DNA of 64,000 nucleotides. Origin: Porphyromonas bennonis DSM 23058 = JCM 16335. GTDB lineage: Bacteria > Bacteroidota > Bacteroidia > Bacteroidales > Porphyromonadaceae. Below are positions 44,776 to 53,025 of this stretch, piece by piece. The position numbers and the translations under genes were made by a program. Numbering within the stretch: position 1 is the first letter of the stretch; every line of letters begins with the position of its first letter. The notes below the pieces were generated by a model that searched no databases, was not told the origin of the DNA, and saw only the letters and a program-made list of their open reading frames with translations. The stretch lies in contig NZ_AQWR01000002.1 of assembly GCF_000375645.1 (NCBI RefSeq), forward strand, positions 58,392-122,391, given 5' to 3'.

Positions 44776-45045
44776 ATGGCACACAAGAAAGGTGTAGGTA
44801 GTACCAAGAACGGTCGCGAATCAGAGAGCAAGCGACTCGGCGTCAAGAAGTTTGGCGGCGAGATTGTCAAGGCAGGCAACATCATCGTACGCCAGCGTGG
44901 CACCCGCCACTATCCCGGCGAGCATGTGGGTATGGGGAAGGATCATACGCTCTACGCTCTTACCGATGGTGTCGTAGCCTTCCGCACCACGACAGGTGAC
45001 AAGTCTATCGTCTCCGTGGAGGCGAAGGAGATCGTCGCCAACTGA
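44776..45045 (+). CDS. rpmA: 50S ribosomal protein L27
   Basis: The 89-residue protein starts [20 protein letters not shown] directly, with no cleavable N-terminal extension of the Firmicute kind. [20 protein letters not shown] is the conserved middle. Its N-terminus reaches the peptidyl-transferase centre. The gene ends before a strong terminator hairpin. Confidence 0.98.
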   Translation: MAHKKGVGSTKNGRESESKRLGVKKFGGEIVKAGNIIVRQRGTRHYPGEHVGMGKDHTLYALTDGVVAFRTTTGDKSIVSVEAKEIVAN

Positions 45046-45125
45046 TCACTACTCGGCTTCGCTCTACAGGACGATACCCTACTGATATAGGTTTCGATCA
45101 GAGAACATTAGCCAACTAAACTCAT

Positions 45126-45187
45126 AAGCGTATGCTCCGTCACTATTCTCCCCATGAGATGAGTGCTGAGCATACGCTTCTCTTTAT
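45126..45187 (+). terminator. terminator after rplU-rpmA
   Basis: Perfect 12-bp arms AAGCGTATGCTC (45126-45137) and GAGCATACGCTT (45168-45179) with a 30-bp loop, followed by CTCTTTATATT. It lies 80 bp after the rpmA stop. Confidence 0.8.
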
Positions 45188-45241
45188 ATTATAAGGTCCG
45201 AGAGCCGGTCCGCCTCGCCCTACCCGGGATCACTGTCAGAT

Positions 45242-45823
45242 ATGAAAAGAAATCCACTCTATCTCCTGGCCGTTGCGCTGATGTTTGTCAGCACGACCTC
45301 CTGCAGCGTCACCAAGCGGCCGATCAGTTCGCTCTACTTTGCAGAGCAGGCTGCTGAGGCTGCAGCGACGCCCTCCCCGGAGATGGTGGCGCTCGGCGAG
45401 AGCATCTCGAGCAAGCTTGGTATGGAGGTATCCTATCCGGAGAATGATCTGGGTCTGTACGCCTTCGTCGCCGACTGGCTGCGGACACCGTACCGCTTCG
45501 GCGGGACCTCGAGGCGAGGGACAGACTGCTCCGGCTTCGTCTACCGGCTCTACCAGACGGTTTACGAGACCAATATCGGACGACAGTCCTCCGCCGACCT
45601 GATGAGTCAGACCCAGCGGGTCTCGCGGGGAGATCTGAGGGAGGGAGATCTGGTATTCTTCAACATCCGCAACAGGCGGGGCGGGCGCGCCTCCCATGTG
45701 GGAGTCTATCTCAGTGACGGAAAATTTGCCCACGCCTCCACCCGGAGCGGCGTGATCATCTCCCGTCTCAGTGAGCCGTACTACAGCAGGACCTATCTCG
45801 GAGCCGGAAGGGTAAAGAAATGA
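45242..45823 (+). CDS. NlpC/P60 family lipoprotein endopeptidase
   Basis: The 193-residue protein has a lipoprotein signal ending STTSC. The NlpC/P60 domain is about residues 70-190: RFGGTSRRGTDCSGFVYRLY (catalytic Cys), LREGDLVFF, SHVGVYLSDGKFAHAST (catalytic His and third polar residue). Such enzymes cut D-Glu-diaminopimelate bonds in peptidoglycan peptides. The stop overlaps the HAD gene by 4 bp. No clear promoter is seen between it and the rpmA terminator. Confidence 0.93.
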   Translation: MKRNPLYLLAVALMFVSTTSCSVTKRPISSLYFAEQAAEAAATPSPEMVALGESISSKLGMEVSYPENDLGLYAFVADWLRTPYRFGGTSRRGTDCSGFVYRLYQTVYETNIGRQSSADLMSQTQRVSRGDLREGDLVFFNIRNRRGGRASHVGVYLSDGKFAHASTRSGVIISRLSEPYYSRTYLGAGRVKK

Positions 45824-46530
45824 CGATCTCACCACTGCCACCCGAGGAGCCGAAGCTGGTCCTCCTCGATATGGACGGCGTACTCGTGGACTCCATGCCG
45901 ATCCACGACTATGCTTGGCGAACCGCTGCAGACAAGTATAATCTGAAGTACGAGGAGGGAGAATTCTTCCACGCCGAGGGGATGAAGGGTCGGGACACCA
46001 TTATCCTCCTCTATCGGAAGACCTTTGACGAAGATCCGACGGAGGACTTCATCGAGGAGGTATATGCCTACAAGACGCACCTCTTCGAGGAGAGACAGGC
46101 CGATCTCCTCCGCCCCATTCCTCATGTCCGGGAGCTGATCCTTTACCTCAAGGAGGTGCGAGGGATCGACCTCGGCGTGGTCACAGGCAGCACGACAGCC
46201 AATGCGCTCTCCCGGATAGGGACCTACTTCGAGGGGCTCTTCACGGAGGAGCAGCTGATCACGGCAGACAAGGTGGAGAAGGGGAAGCCCGACCCTGAGC
46301 CCTATCTCCGCGGGATGAGCCTGACCGGGCACAGCGCCGGCGAGGCGCTTGTGGTGGAGAATGCTCCCCTGGGGGTTCGCTCGGCAGTTGCCGCCGGAGC
46401 ATTTACGGTGGCTGTGGCTACCGGTCCCATCCCTGAGGAGATCCTTCGGCACGAGGGAGCCAACCTTATTTTCCCCAATATGCGGGCTCTGCTTGCTTGG
46501 TGGCGCGTGACCTATGGAGAAGCTGTCTGA
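45820..46530 (+). CDS. HAD-superfamily phosphatase/phosphomutase (beta-PGM-like)
   Basis: The 236-residue protein has LVLLDMDGVLVDSMPIH (DxD nucleophile pair), GVVTGSTT (motif II), KGKPDPEPYL (motif III lysine) and VVENAPLGVRSAVAAGAFTV (motif IV). The helical cap between about residues 30 and 90 marks subfamily IA, as in beta-phosphoglucomutase or phosphoglycolate phosphatase. Substrate is unknown. It overlaps both neighbours (4 bp and 17 bp). Confidence 0.9.
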   Translation: MTISPLPPEEPKLVLLDMDGVLVDSMPIHDYAWRTAADKYNLKYEEGEFFHAEGMKGRDTIILLYRKTFDEDPTEDFIEEVYAYKTHLFEERQADLLRPIPHVRELILYLKEVRGIDLGVVTGSTTANALSRIGTYFEGLFTEEQLITADKVEKGKPDPEPYLRGMSLTGHSAGEALVVENAPLGVRSAVAAGAFTVAVATGPIPEEILRHEGANLIFPNMRALLAWWRVTYGEAV

Positions 46531-47248
46531 GAGGGAGAGCAAGCTGATCCGCTCCCTTCGTCTCAAGAAGAATAGGGATGCCTCAGGGCTCTTCGTTGCT
46601 GAGACGGTCAAGGTGGTCGAGGAGATGCTCCCCTACTTTGACACAGAGCTACTCCTGGTCACGGCACCGACCGAGCTGCCTATCGAGGAGTCGAGGGTGC
46701 GGTTCGTCACTGAGCGGGAGATGAAAAGAGTGTCTCAGCTCGACTGCCCGTCGGACTGCCTTGCTCTACTCAGGATCCCCGCTGCTGAGACGGTCGGCCG
46801 GCTCGAGGGACTGGTGGTAGCACTCGACGAGGTGCAGAATCCCGGCAACATCGGCACGATCATCCGTCTCTGCGACTGGCTCGGCATCGGTACCCTGCTG
46901 ATGAGTCGCGGATGCGCCGATCCCTACGGGGCTAAGGTGGTCCAGTCGACCGCCGGTGCTCTCGGTGCCCTCACGATACACTACGATATAGACCTCGCCG
47001 CCACGCTGAGACGCTACGACGGAGCGATCATCGCTGCCGACCTGGACGGCGAGCCGATCGGTCAGGCATCGGTGCCCCGGGAGGCGGTGGTGCTCTTCGG
47101 CAACGAGGGGCATGGCTTCAGTCCCGAGGTCAAGTCTCTCTGCACAGAGACCATCCTGATCCCCAAGTCGCCCTCAGCCGCAGGGGACTCGCTCAATGTC
47201 GCCCTCAGTGCCGCCATTATCCTCTCCCACTTCTCTCAGATCATCTAA
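46514..47248 (+). CDS. SpoU/TrmH-family RNA 2'-O-methyltransferase
   Basis: The 244-residue protein has an N-terminal substrate-binding part (SLRLKKNRDASGLFVAET) and a SPOUT fold with the three knot motifs: EVQNPGNIGTIIR, VVLFGNEGHGFS and DSLNVALSAAIIL. It methylates a ribose in rRNA or tRNA using SAM. The target is undetermined. ATG 46514 lies inside the end of the HAD gene by 17 bp, and the cyclophilin gene follows after 5 bp. Confidence 0.93.
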   Translation: MEKLSERESKLIRSLRLKKNRDASGLFVAETVKVVEEMLPYFDTELLLVTAPTELPIEESRVRFVTEREMKRVSQLDCPSDCLALLRIPAAETVGRLEGLVVALDEVQNPGNIGTIIRLCDWLGIGTLLMSRGCADPYGAKVVQSTAGALGALTIHYDIDLAATLRRYDGAIIAADLDGEPIGQASVPREAVVLFGNEGHGFSPEVKSLCTETILIPKSPSAAGDSLNVALSAAIILSHFSQII

Positions 47249-47253
47249 GGCTT

Positions 47254-47928
47254 ATGAATCACCGCACTCTATTCGCCACTCTTTTTCTCACCCTTCTCCT
47301 CGCACTCAGCGCAGCAGCAGAGGAGCCGAAGTCCACTTACGTCCGCTTCAAGACAAATAAGGGCGACTTCGTGATCGAGCTCTACGACGAGACGCCGCTC
47401 CATAAGGCGAACTTCCTCTCCCGCGTGAGGGAGGGAGCGTACGACGGGACCACCTTCCACCGCGTCATCCGCAACTTCATGGCACAGGCCGGTGGAGGAC
47501 TTAAGGGCGGCAGGGATCCCAAGGGGACCTACATCGACTCCCTCAGTCGTGCGACCGTAGAGGCGGAGATACTCTATCCCAAGCTATTCCACAAGCGGGG
47601 CGCAGTGGCAGCTGCCCGCGTGGGCAATGACATCAATCCTGAGCGGAGGAGCGACGGACTGCAGTTCTACATCGTCATGGGGCAGTTTTATCTCGAGGGG
47701 GAGCTAAAGCAATTTGAGAGCGAGGAACGACCGATGCCGGAGGAGGTGAAGAAAGCCTACATGACCGAGGGCGGCACCCCTCATCTCGATGGAGAGTACA
47801 CCGTCTTCGGACAGATCGTCTCCGGGATGCGTACGATCGAGAAGATCTGCGCCACCGAGACCGACGAAACAGATAAGCCTCGCAAGGAGATCTACATCAA
47901 GTCAGCCAAGGTCGTCAGTCGCCCATAG
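47254..47928 (+). CDS. cyclophilin-type peptidyl-prolyl isomerase, exported
   Basis: The 224-residue protein has a signal peptide ending LSAAAE. The cyclophilin domain shows KGDFVIELYDETPLHKANF, GTTFHRVIRNFMAQAGG, GLQFYIVMG and YTVFGQIVSGMRTIEKI. A charged insertion at about residues 145-170 (EGELKQFESEERPMP) is common in Bacteroidetes forms. It should speed proline isomerisation of periplasmic proteins. It is the last of the four overlapping genes. Confidence 0.93.
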   Translation: MNHRTLFATLFLTLLLALSAAAEEPKSTYVRFKTNKGDFVIELYDETPLHKANFLSRVREGAYDGTTFHRVIRNFMAQAGGGLKGGRDPKGTYIDSLSRATVEAEILYPKLFHKRGAVAAARVGNDINPERRSDGLQFYIVMGQFYLEGELKQFESEERPMPEEVKKAYMTEGGTPHLDGEYTVFGQIVSGMRTIEKICATETDETDKPRKEIYIKSAKVVSRP

Positions 47929-47995
47929 GCTGGGAGATAGTAGAAAAATGGTAACTTTACGGAAACGTAAACCACCAACTACTATCAATAGAGCT

Positions 47996-49474
47996 ATGAG
48001 CGATAAAGTCATCGACCAGCAACCGAAGGAGGTCTTCCACTACTTCGACCAAATCACCCGTATCCCTCGCCCCTCCAAGAAGGAGGAGAAGATGATCGCC
48101 TACCTGCAGGACTTTGCCAAGGAGCAGGGTCTGGAGTGCGAGGTGGATCACGCAGGCAACGTACTGATCCGCAAGGGCGCCACACCGGGCTATGAGGATC
48201 GGGCGAGCATCGCCCTCCAGTGCCATATGGATATGGTGTGCGAGAAGGATAAGGATGTGGACTTCAACTTCGAGACCGACGCCATCCAGACCTACGTCGA
48301 GGACGGCTGGGTACACGCTCGCGGTACGACGCTTGGCGCTGACGACGGGATCGGTGATGCAGTCTGCCTCGCGATCCTCGCCTCTGACTCGATCGAGCAT
48401 GGTCCCATCGAGTGTCTCTTCACCCGCGATGAGGAGACCGGACTCACAGGAGCGATGGAGATGGCGCCGGACTTTATCGACAGTAAGATCCTGATCAATC
48501 TCGACAGCGAGGAGGAGGGCGAGATCTGCATCGGCTGCTCCGGCGGTAAGGATACTGTGGCAGAGCTGGAGTATGAGCGCACCTACGCCTACCCGGAGCT
48601 GCACTACGCCCGGATAGAGGTCCGCGGGCTCCACGGCGGTCACTCCGGGAGCGAGATCGACAAGGGGTATGCCAATGCAGTCAAGCTGCTGGCCCGACTC
48701 CTCTTCCGTCTCGGTAACGAGGTGGAGTATGTCCTCGCCTCGATCGAGGGGGGCAACCTCGACAATGCCATTCCGCGCGAAGCACACGCAGTCATCGGCG
48801 TAGCGCCTGAGGACAGGGATGCGCTGACCGCTTTTGTCAACGTCTTCCGCACCCACCTGCAGGACGAGTACAAGGTGATGGAGCCGGGGCTGAAGGTCGA
48901 GCTGGATACGGTGGAGACGCCGGACTACTGCATCGACACTGACACGGCAAATGATCTGATCTTTGCCCTCATCGCCTGCCCTCATGGCGTGATCGAGATG
49001 AGTCGCGAGATCGAGGGACTGGTACAGACATCGACCAACCTCGCCTCCGTAAAGATGCAGAATGAGGACGAGGAGGACGCACTGATGGTAGTCACCAGCC
49101 AGCGCAGCTCGATCGACTCACAGATCGATATGGTGGGTGACATGGTCCGTGCCACCTTCGAGTCCATCGGCGCAGATGTGTACGAGCACAGCCCCTACCC
49201 CGGCTGGGAGCCCAATACCGACTCTCAGATCCTCCAGATCGCCTGCGAGAGCTACCGCACCCTGTACGACACGGATCCCAAGGTGTACGCCATCCATGCC
49301 GGTCTGGAGTGCGGGCTATTCCGTCAGAAGCGGCCTGAGCTGGATATGATCTCCGTAGGCCCGACGATGCTCTATGTCCACTCGCCGGCAGAGCGACTGG
49401 AGGTGGCATCGGTGGGGAAGTTCTGGGACTACATCCTCGACATCCTTAAGCGCGCCCCTGAGGCAGGTAAGTAA
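47996..49474 (+). CDS. pepD: aminoacyl-histidine dipeptidase (M20)
   Basis: ATG 47996 gives 492 residues (MSDKVIDQQPKEVFHYFDQI...). The M20C metal and catalytic motifs are HMDMVCEK, TTLGADDGIGDA, RDEETGLTGA (catalytic Glu pair), LDSEEEGE and LHGGHSGSEID. The dimerisation domain spans about residues 200-390. It cleaves Xaa-His and other dipeptides in the cytosol, the end of the peptide-feeding route begun by DPP IV and PtpA. A weak -7 box (TAACTTTA, 47952-47959) precedes it. Confidence 0.95.
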   Translation: MSDKVIDQQPKEVFHYFDQITRIPRPSKKEEKMIAYLQDFAKEQGLECEVDHAGNVLIRKGATPGYEDRASIALQCHMDMVCEKDKDVDFNFETDAIQTYVEDGWVHARGTTLGADDGIGDAVCLAILASDSIEHGPIECLFTRDEETGLTGAMEMAPDFIDSKILINLDSEEEGEICIGCSGGKDTVAELEYERTYAYPELHYARIEVRGLHGGHSGSEIDKGYANAVKLLARLLFRLGNEVEYVLASIEGGNLDNAIPREAHAVIGVAPEDRDALTAFVNVFRTHLQDEYKVMEPGLKVELDTVETPDYCIDTDTANDLIFALIACPHGVIEMSREIEGLVQTSTNLASVKMQNEDEEDALMVVTSQRSSIDSQIDMVGDMVRATFESIGADVYEHSPYPGWEPNTDSQILQIACESYRTLYDTDPKVYAIHAGLECGLFRQKRPELDMISVGPTMLYVHSPAERLEVASVGKFWDYILDILKRAPEAGK

Positions 49475-49486
49475 GCAGGTGATGCC

Positions 49487-50620
49487 ATGTCACGGCGTCT
49501 TGCGCTCCTTTTCCTTACCCTCATTACCGCACTAACCGCCATGGGACAGCAGTCCGGGCAGGTGATCCGCCGGAGAGTGGTCTCCTATAATGTGGAGAAC
49601 CTCTTCGATACCATTGATGACCCGGAAACGGACGACAAGGACTTCCTCCCTGAGGGATCCTATCACTGGACCAAGGGCAGGTATCGGAATAAGGTGGAGA
49701 ACATCTCCCGCACCCTCTCCCGCATCGGCGAGTGGGGCTACCCCGCTCTCATCGGTCTCGTGGAGATAGAGAATGTCCAGGTGATCCGCGACCTGACCGA
49801 CGCCAAGGCACTCCGCAAGATGGACTACAGGATGTCCGTCAGCCGCGGAGCCGACCCGAGAGGGATCGATGTGGCGCTGCTCTGGGACCCGAAGCTCTTC
49901 CGCCGCGTAGATGCCCATGAGATCCCTCACTACGGGGATCTACTCAGCTATCCCCTGAGGAGGGACCCGAGGACAAAGAGGGAACGCTCAGGCAGCGGAC
50001 GCAATACGCTCTGGGTGACGCTCGAGCAGCGGCACAGCGGAGCGCTCCTCGATGTCTTTGTCGTCCACATGCCGAGCCGTCGGGGAGGCATCCGCACGAC
50101 GTCGGCTGACCGAGAGCGCGTCGCTGCTAAGATCTACCGAGTAATCCAGGATCTCTATGAGGAGCGGCCGGATGCGCGAGTGCTGATCATGGGAGACTTC
50201 AATGACGAGCCTCACAACAGAGCTCTTACGACCGCTCTCCGGACGATCTCCCCGGTTGCCGAGAGGGGAGAGATCCGACCCCGACAGCTCTACAACCTTG
50301 CGGCGCCTCGCGAGAGGGAGGGTAAGGGTACCCACTACTTCGGGCGACGCTACTGGCTCCCCGATCAGATCATCGTCTCGGGGAGTCTCCTGCTCGACAG
50401 TGCGCCACTCAGGGTGAGTGACCCGTCGATGAGCATCTACGAGCCCGGCTTCCTGCAAGAGCGCAAGTCCCGTCCGCGGCGGAGCTTTAAGGGACTCCAC
50501 TACACCGGAGGCTTCAGCGACCACTACCCCGTCTTTGTCGATCTGATCATCGATCAGACCGGGGTAAACCCGTCAGAGCCGTCCGCTACAATCCCTAAGA
50601 CACCTGATCATAATCTATAG
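49487..50620 (+). CDS. endonuclease/exonuclease/phosphatase family protein, secreted
   Basis: The 377-residue protein has a signal peptide ending TAMGQ-Q. The EEP fold shows VVSYNVENLFDT (metal-binding Asn/Glu region), LIGLVEIEN, VVHMPSRRGG, VLIMGDFNDEP and GGFSDHYPVF with the catalytic His. Bacteroidetes secrete several such proteins as putative nucleases or phosphoesterases. It follows pepD after 12 bp. The tail after about residue 360 is low-complexity. Confidence 0.9.
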   Translation: MSRRLALLFLTLITALTAMGQQSGQVIRRRVVSYNVENLFDTIDDPETDDKDFLPEGSYHWTKGRYRNKVENISRTLSRIGEWGYPALIGLVEIENVQVIRDLTDAKALRKMDYRMSVSRGADPRGIDVALLWDPKLFRRVDAHEIPHYGDLLSYPLRRDPRTKRERSGSGRNTLWVTLEQRHSGALLDVFVVHMPSRRGGIRTTSADRERVAAKIYRVIQDLYEERPDARVLIMGDFNDEPHNRALTTALRTISPVAERGEIRPRQLYNLAAPREREGKGTHYFGRRYWLPDQIIVSGSLLLDSAPLRVSDPSMSIYEPGFLQERKSRPRRSFKGLHYTGGFSDHYPVFVDLIIDQTGVNPSEPSATIPKTPDHNL

Positions 50621-50676
50621 GTCTCATAACGTCCAGTACAATAGACTGGTTATCAGCTAGAGCAACCTCCCTATTT

Positions 50677-50758
50677 CTTTTACCGATATTAGCGTCAACT
50701 ATTACCGGTATTAGTGGACACTAATACCGGTAATAGATTTGACTAATACCAGTATTAG
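50677..50758 (+). repeat. tandem palindrome array D (four 16-bp units, 22-bp period)
   Basis: Units at 50677-50692, 50699-50714, 50721-50736 and 50743-50758 are separated by CGTCAA, TGGACA and ATTTGA. Units 2 and 3 (CTATTACCGGTATTAG and CTAATACCGGTAATAG) are exact reverse complements. With TG and CA on either side they give 18-bp arms around a 2-bp centre. It opens ATTTCTTTTACCG as in array B. It lies in the 409-bp gap between the EEP gene and tRNA-Lys. Confidence 0.92.
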
Positions 50759-50802
50759 TCTCAGGGGATCTCCTAATACTCTTCAGACAGCTATTGCATC
50801 TA

Positions 50803-50937
50803 ATGAGTACCAAGATCCAAATGTGTCTCATTGTTAGCCTCGGCTACGCATGTCTGCCAATCGGCGGAGAAAGAACAAGAAAAACAGGAATTTATTCGAC
50901 TGATGATAAGCGAAATAGACACCTTGTAGCAAAATAA
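50803..50937 (+). CDS. short reading frame after array D, possible relic of a ptpA-like start
   Basis: ATG 50803 opens 44 codons (MSTKIQMCLIVSLGYACLPI...), a basic start followed by a hydrophobic run like a signal peptide. Its first 13 bases (ATGAGTACCAAGA) equal the first 13 of ptpA, and array D lies 44 bp upstream as array B does at 65 bp before ptpA. I read it as a decayed copy of a gene start that travelled with the array. It may equally be a chance frame. Confidence 0.35.
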   Translation: MSTKIQMCLIVSLGYACLPIGGERTRKTGIYSTDDKRNRHLVAK

Positions 50938-50950
50938 GATCACGCAACAC

Positions 50951-50981
50951 CTTGTCCTTCTGCAAAATTATTGTACCTTTG
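50951..50981 (+). promoter_or_regulatory. promoter of tRNA-Lys
   Basis: CTTG at 50951-50954, a 19-bp spacer and TACCTTTG at 50974-50981. The tRNA begins 49 bp downstream. Confidence 0.8.
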
Positions 50982-51029
50982 CAGAGCAATCCACAAGAGA
51001 GCCCCCTACCAACAGGGGAAATAAAGTAT

Positions 51030-51102
51030 GACTCGGTAGCTCAGTTGGTAGAGCAATTGACTCTTAATCAATGGGTCGAGGGTTCGAGCCCCTCCCGGGT
51101 CA
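51030..51102 (+). tRNA. tRNA-Lys (anticodon CTT)
   Basis: A 73-nt cloverleaf. Acceptor GACTCGG pairs with CCGGGTC (one G-U), the D-arm has AGCTCAGTTGGTAGAGC, the anticodon loop CTCTTAA reads CTT, and the T-loop is GGTTCGAGCC. The CCA end is not encoded. A promoter and a terminator flank it, so it is a single-gene transcript or read-through into the antiporter gene. Confidence 0.97.
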
Positions 51103-51113
51103 CTTCTCCAGCC

Positions 51114-51159
51114 GAGGTGCTGCCTACTCCACTCGTGGAGAGACAGCATCTCGTTTTTT
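51114..51159 (+). terminator. terminator after tRNA-Lys
   Basis: GAGGTGCTG (51114-51122) pairs with CAGCATCTC (51144-51152, one G-U). An inner CTCCAC/GTGGAG stem lies at 51127-51140, followed by six Ts (51154-51159). Confidence 0.9.
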
Positions 51160-51192
51160 GTACCCACACTACACGATCGCAATTCATCCATT

Positions 51193-52695
51193 ATGGCGAT
51201 AGAGCAGCTAATCTTCTACATCTCTCTCCTTGCTATTGTGGGCCTGGTGCTCAGCAAGGCAGGGTTTAGGTTTGGCATCCCCTCCCTACTCCTCTTCCTC
51301 GGCGTCGGGATGTTTGCCGGCTACGCAGGCTATCTCGAGTTCAACTCCGCCTCTGAGGCACAGACCATCGGTATCATCGCGCTGACGATGATCCTCTTCA
51401 CGGGCGGAATGGATACGGACTTCGACGAGGTCAAGCCGGTGATGGTGCGAGGCTCTCTCCTGGCGACTGTAGGCGTACTGCTAACGATGCTGCTGACGGG
51501 GACCTTTATCTACTTCCTCTTCCGTCAGCCCTGGGTGCCCGGTGAGGTGCAGTCACTCTCCTTCCCCATGGCACTACTCTGCGCGGCGGTGATGTCCTCG
51601 ACCGACTCGGCATCGGTCTTCTCGATCCTGAGGTCCAAGGAGATGCACCTCAAGCACAATGTCAAGCCTCTGCTGGAATTTGAGTCCGGAAGTAACGACC
51701 CGATGGCCTATATGCTGACGCTGATCCTGCTGCAGATGATCCATACGGGCGACTCCTCTATCGGCAATGCCCTCTGGATGTTTGTCCTCCAATTCAGCAT
51801 CGGCGGGGTGCTGGGCTACGCCTTCGGCAAGGGGGCGATCTGGTTTGCCAATAAGGTGAAGCTCGCCTCACCGGCACTTCACTCGCTCCTCCTGCTCTTC
51901 GTCGCTTTTGTCATCTACTCGGCGACGGCGCGGCTCGGAGGAAATGGCTACCTCGCTGTCTACATATCCGGACTGGTGGTGGGCAACTCCCAGGTAATCT
52001 ACAAGAAGAGCACGATGCGGCTCTTCGACGGCTTCCAGTGGCTCTGCCAGCTGGTGATGTTCCTCTCACTGGGGCTGCTTGTCAATGTCGATGAGCTTGC
52101 GGGTGTGGCGTTGCCGGCGATCATCATCGGTCTCTTCCTGATGCTGGTAGGTCGCCCCCTCTCTGTCGCACTGACGCTCCTGCCCTTCATCAAGAAGATG
52201 CCGCTCAATGCGATGCTCTACACCTGCTGGGTGGGGCTGCGCGGGGCTGTGCCGATCATCTTTGCCACCTATCCTCTCGTGGAGGGGCTGCCGGAGGCTC
52301 GGATGATCTTCAACGTCGTCTTCTTCATCACCCTCATCTCGCTGACGATACAGGGCGGCAGCGTGACGCTCGTGGCGAAGTGGCTCGGGCTGGTCGACGA
52401 AGAGGTGAGGACGCCGGTCTTCAGAGACGTGGATCTGCCGGAAAACTTCACCAGCACGCTCTCTGAGATGATCGTCAGCCCGGCGATGATCGAGAGGAGC
52501 AACCTGCTGAAGGACATGAGCATCCCCAATCACACCCTCGCCATCCTCGTGAAGCGGGGCGAGAGCTACTTCATACCGAAGGGCGAGACACCCCTCGAGG
52601 TGGGCGACCATGTCCTGATCCTGAGCGACGACGAGACCGCACTCGTGGAGGCGTACGAGCAGCTCGGGATACACCACTACCACCTCGATGTGTAA
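51193..52695 (+). CDS. cvrA: potassium/proton antiporter, CPA1/CvrA (NhaP2) type
   Basis: The 500-residue protein has about 12 membrane helices up to residue 400 (LLLFLGVGMFAG, ILFTGGMDTDFDEV, STDSASVFSILRSKEM, LEFESGSNDPMAYMLTL with the conserved ND pair, VGLRGAVPIIFATYP). A cytosolic TrkA-C-like domain is at about 415-498 (ILVKRGESYFIPKG, VGDHVLILSD). It exchanges K+ or Na+ for H+. It begins 33 bp after the tRNA terminator. Confidence 0.92.
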   Translation: MAIEQLIFYISLLAIVGLVLSKAGFRFGIPSLLLFLGVGMFAGYAGYLEFNSASEAQTIGIIALTMILFTGGMDTDFDEVKPVMVRGSLLATVGVLLTMLLTGTFIYFLFRQPWVPGEVQSLSFPMALLCAAVMSSTDSASVFSILRSKEMHLKHNVKPLLEFESGSNDPMAYMLTLILLQMIHTGDSSIGNALWMFVLQFSIGGVLGYAFGKGAIWFANKVKLASPALHSLLLLFVAFVIYSATARLGGNGYLAVYISGLVVGNSQVIYKKSTMRLFDGFQWLCQLVMFLSLGLLVNVDELAGVALPAIIIGLFLMLVGRPLSVALTLLPFIKKMPLNAMLYTCWVGLRGAVPIIFATYPLVEGLPEARMIFNVVFFITLISLTIQGGSVTLVAKWLGLVDEEVRTPVFRDVDLPENFTSTLSEMIVSPAMIERSNLLKDMSIPNHTLAILVKRGESYFIPKGETPLEVGDHVLILSDDETALVEAYEQLGIHHYHLDV

Positions 52696-52702
52696 GTGGA
52701 TT

Positions 52703-52733
52703 TTTGCCATTAGGAGAAAATTGTCTATCATTG
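52703..52733 (+). promoter_or_regulatory. promoter of the DUF2795-GNAT pair
   Basis: TTTG at 52703-52706, a 19-bp spacer, and TATCATTG at 52726-52733 (one mismatch). The leader is about 52 nt before ATG 52792. Confidence 0.75.
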
Positions 52734-52791
52734 CACCCGCCTAATAATAGGTAAGAAAAACAAAGTAGAAACCATCAATCAGAAGTAATAT

Positions 52792-53013
52792 ATGTACTGG
52801 ACATTAGAGCTGGCATCTAAGCTGGATGATGCTCCCTGGCCTGCCACCAAGGATGAGCTGATAGACTATGCTCAGCGCACCTGCGCCCCCATGGCAGTGA
52901 TCGAGAACCTCCAGGAGATCGAGGACGATGGCGAGAGCTACGAGTCCATCGAGGACATCTGGCCCGACTATCCGAGTAAGGAGGACTTCTTCTTCAACGA
53001 AGAGGAGTACTAA
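52792..53013 (+). CDS. small acidic DUF2795 protein
   Basis: The 73-residue protein matches DUF2795: LDDAPWPATKDELIDYAQRT and MAVIENLQEIEDDGESYES, then a very acidic tail ending FFFNEEEY. Function is unknown; the family is short, acidic, and widespread in Bacteroidetes. It has its own promoter and precedes a GNAT gene by 12 bp. Confidence 0.9.
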   Translation: MYWTLELASKLDDAPWPATKDELIDYAQRTCAPMAVIENLQEIEDDGESYESIEDIWPDYPSKEDFFFNEEEY

Positions 53014-53025
53014 GTAGCGTCCACC

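Noticed and set aside
51030..51102. tRNA-Lys as an integration site
   Set aside because: No integrase, no repeated tRNA 3' end and no mobile genes are seen on either side.
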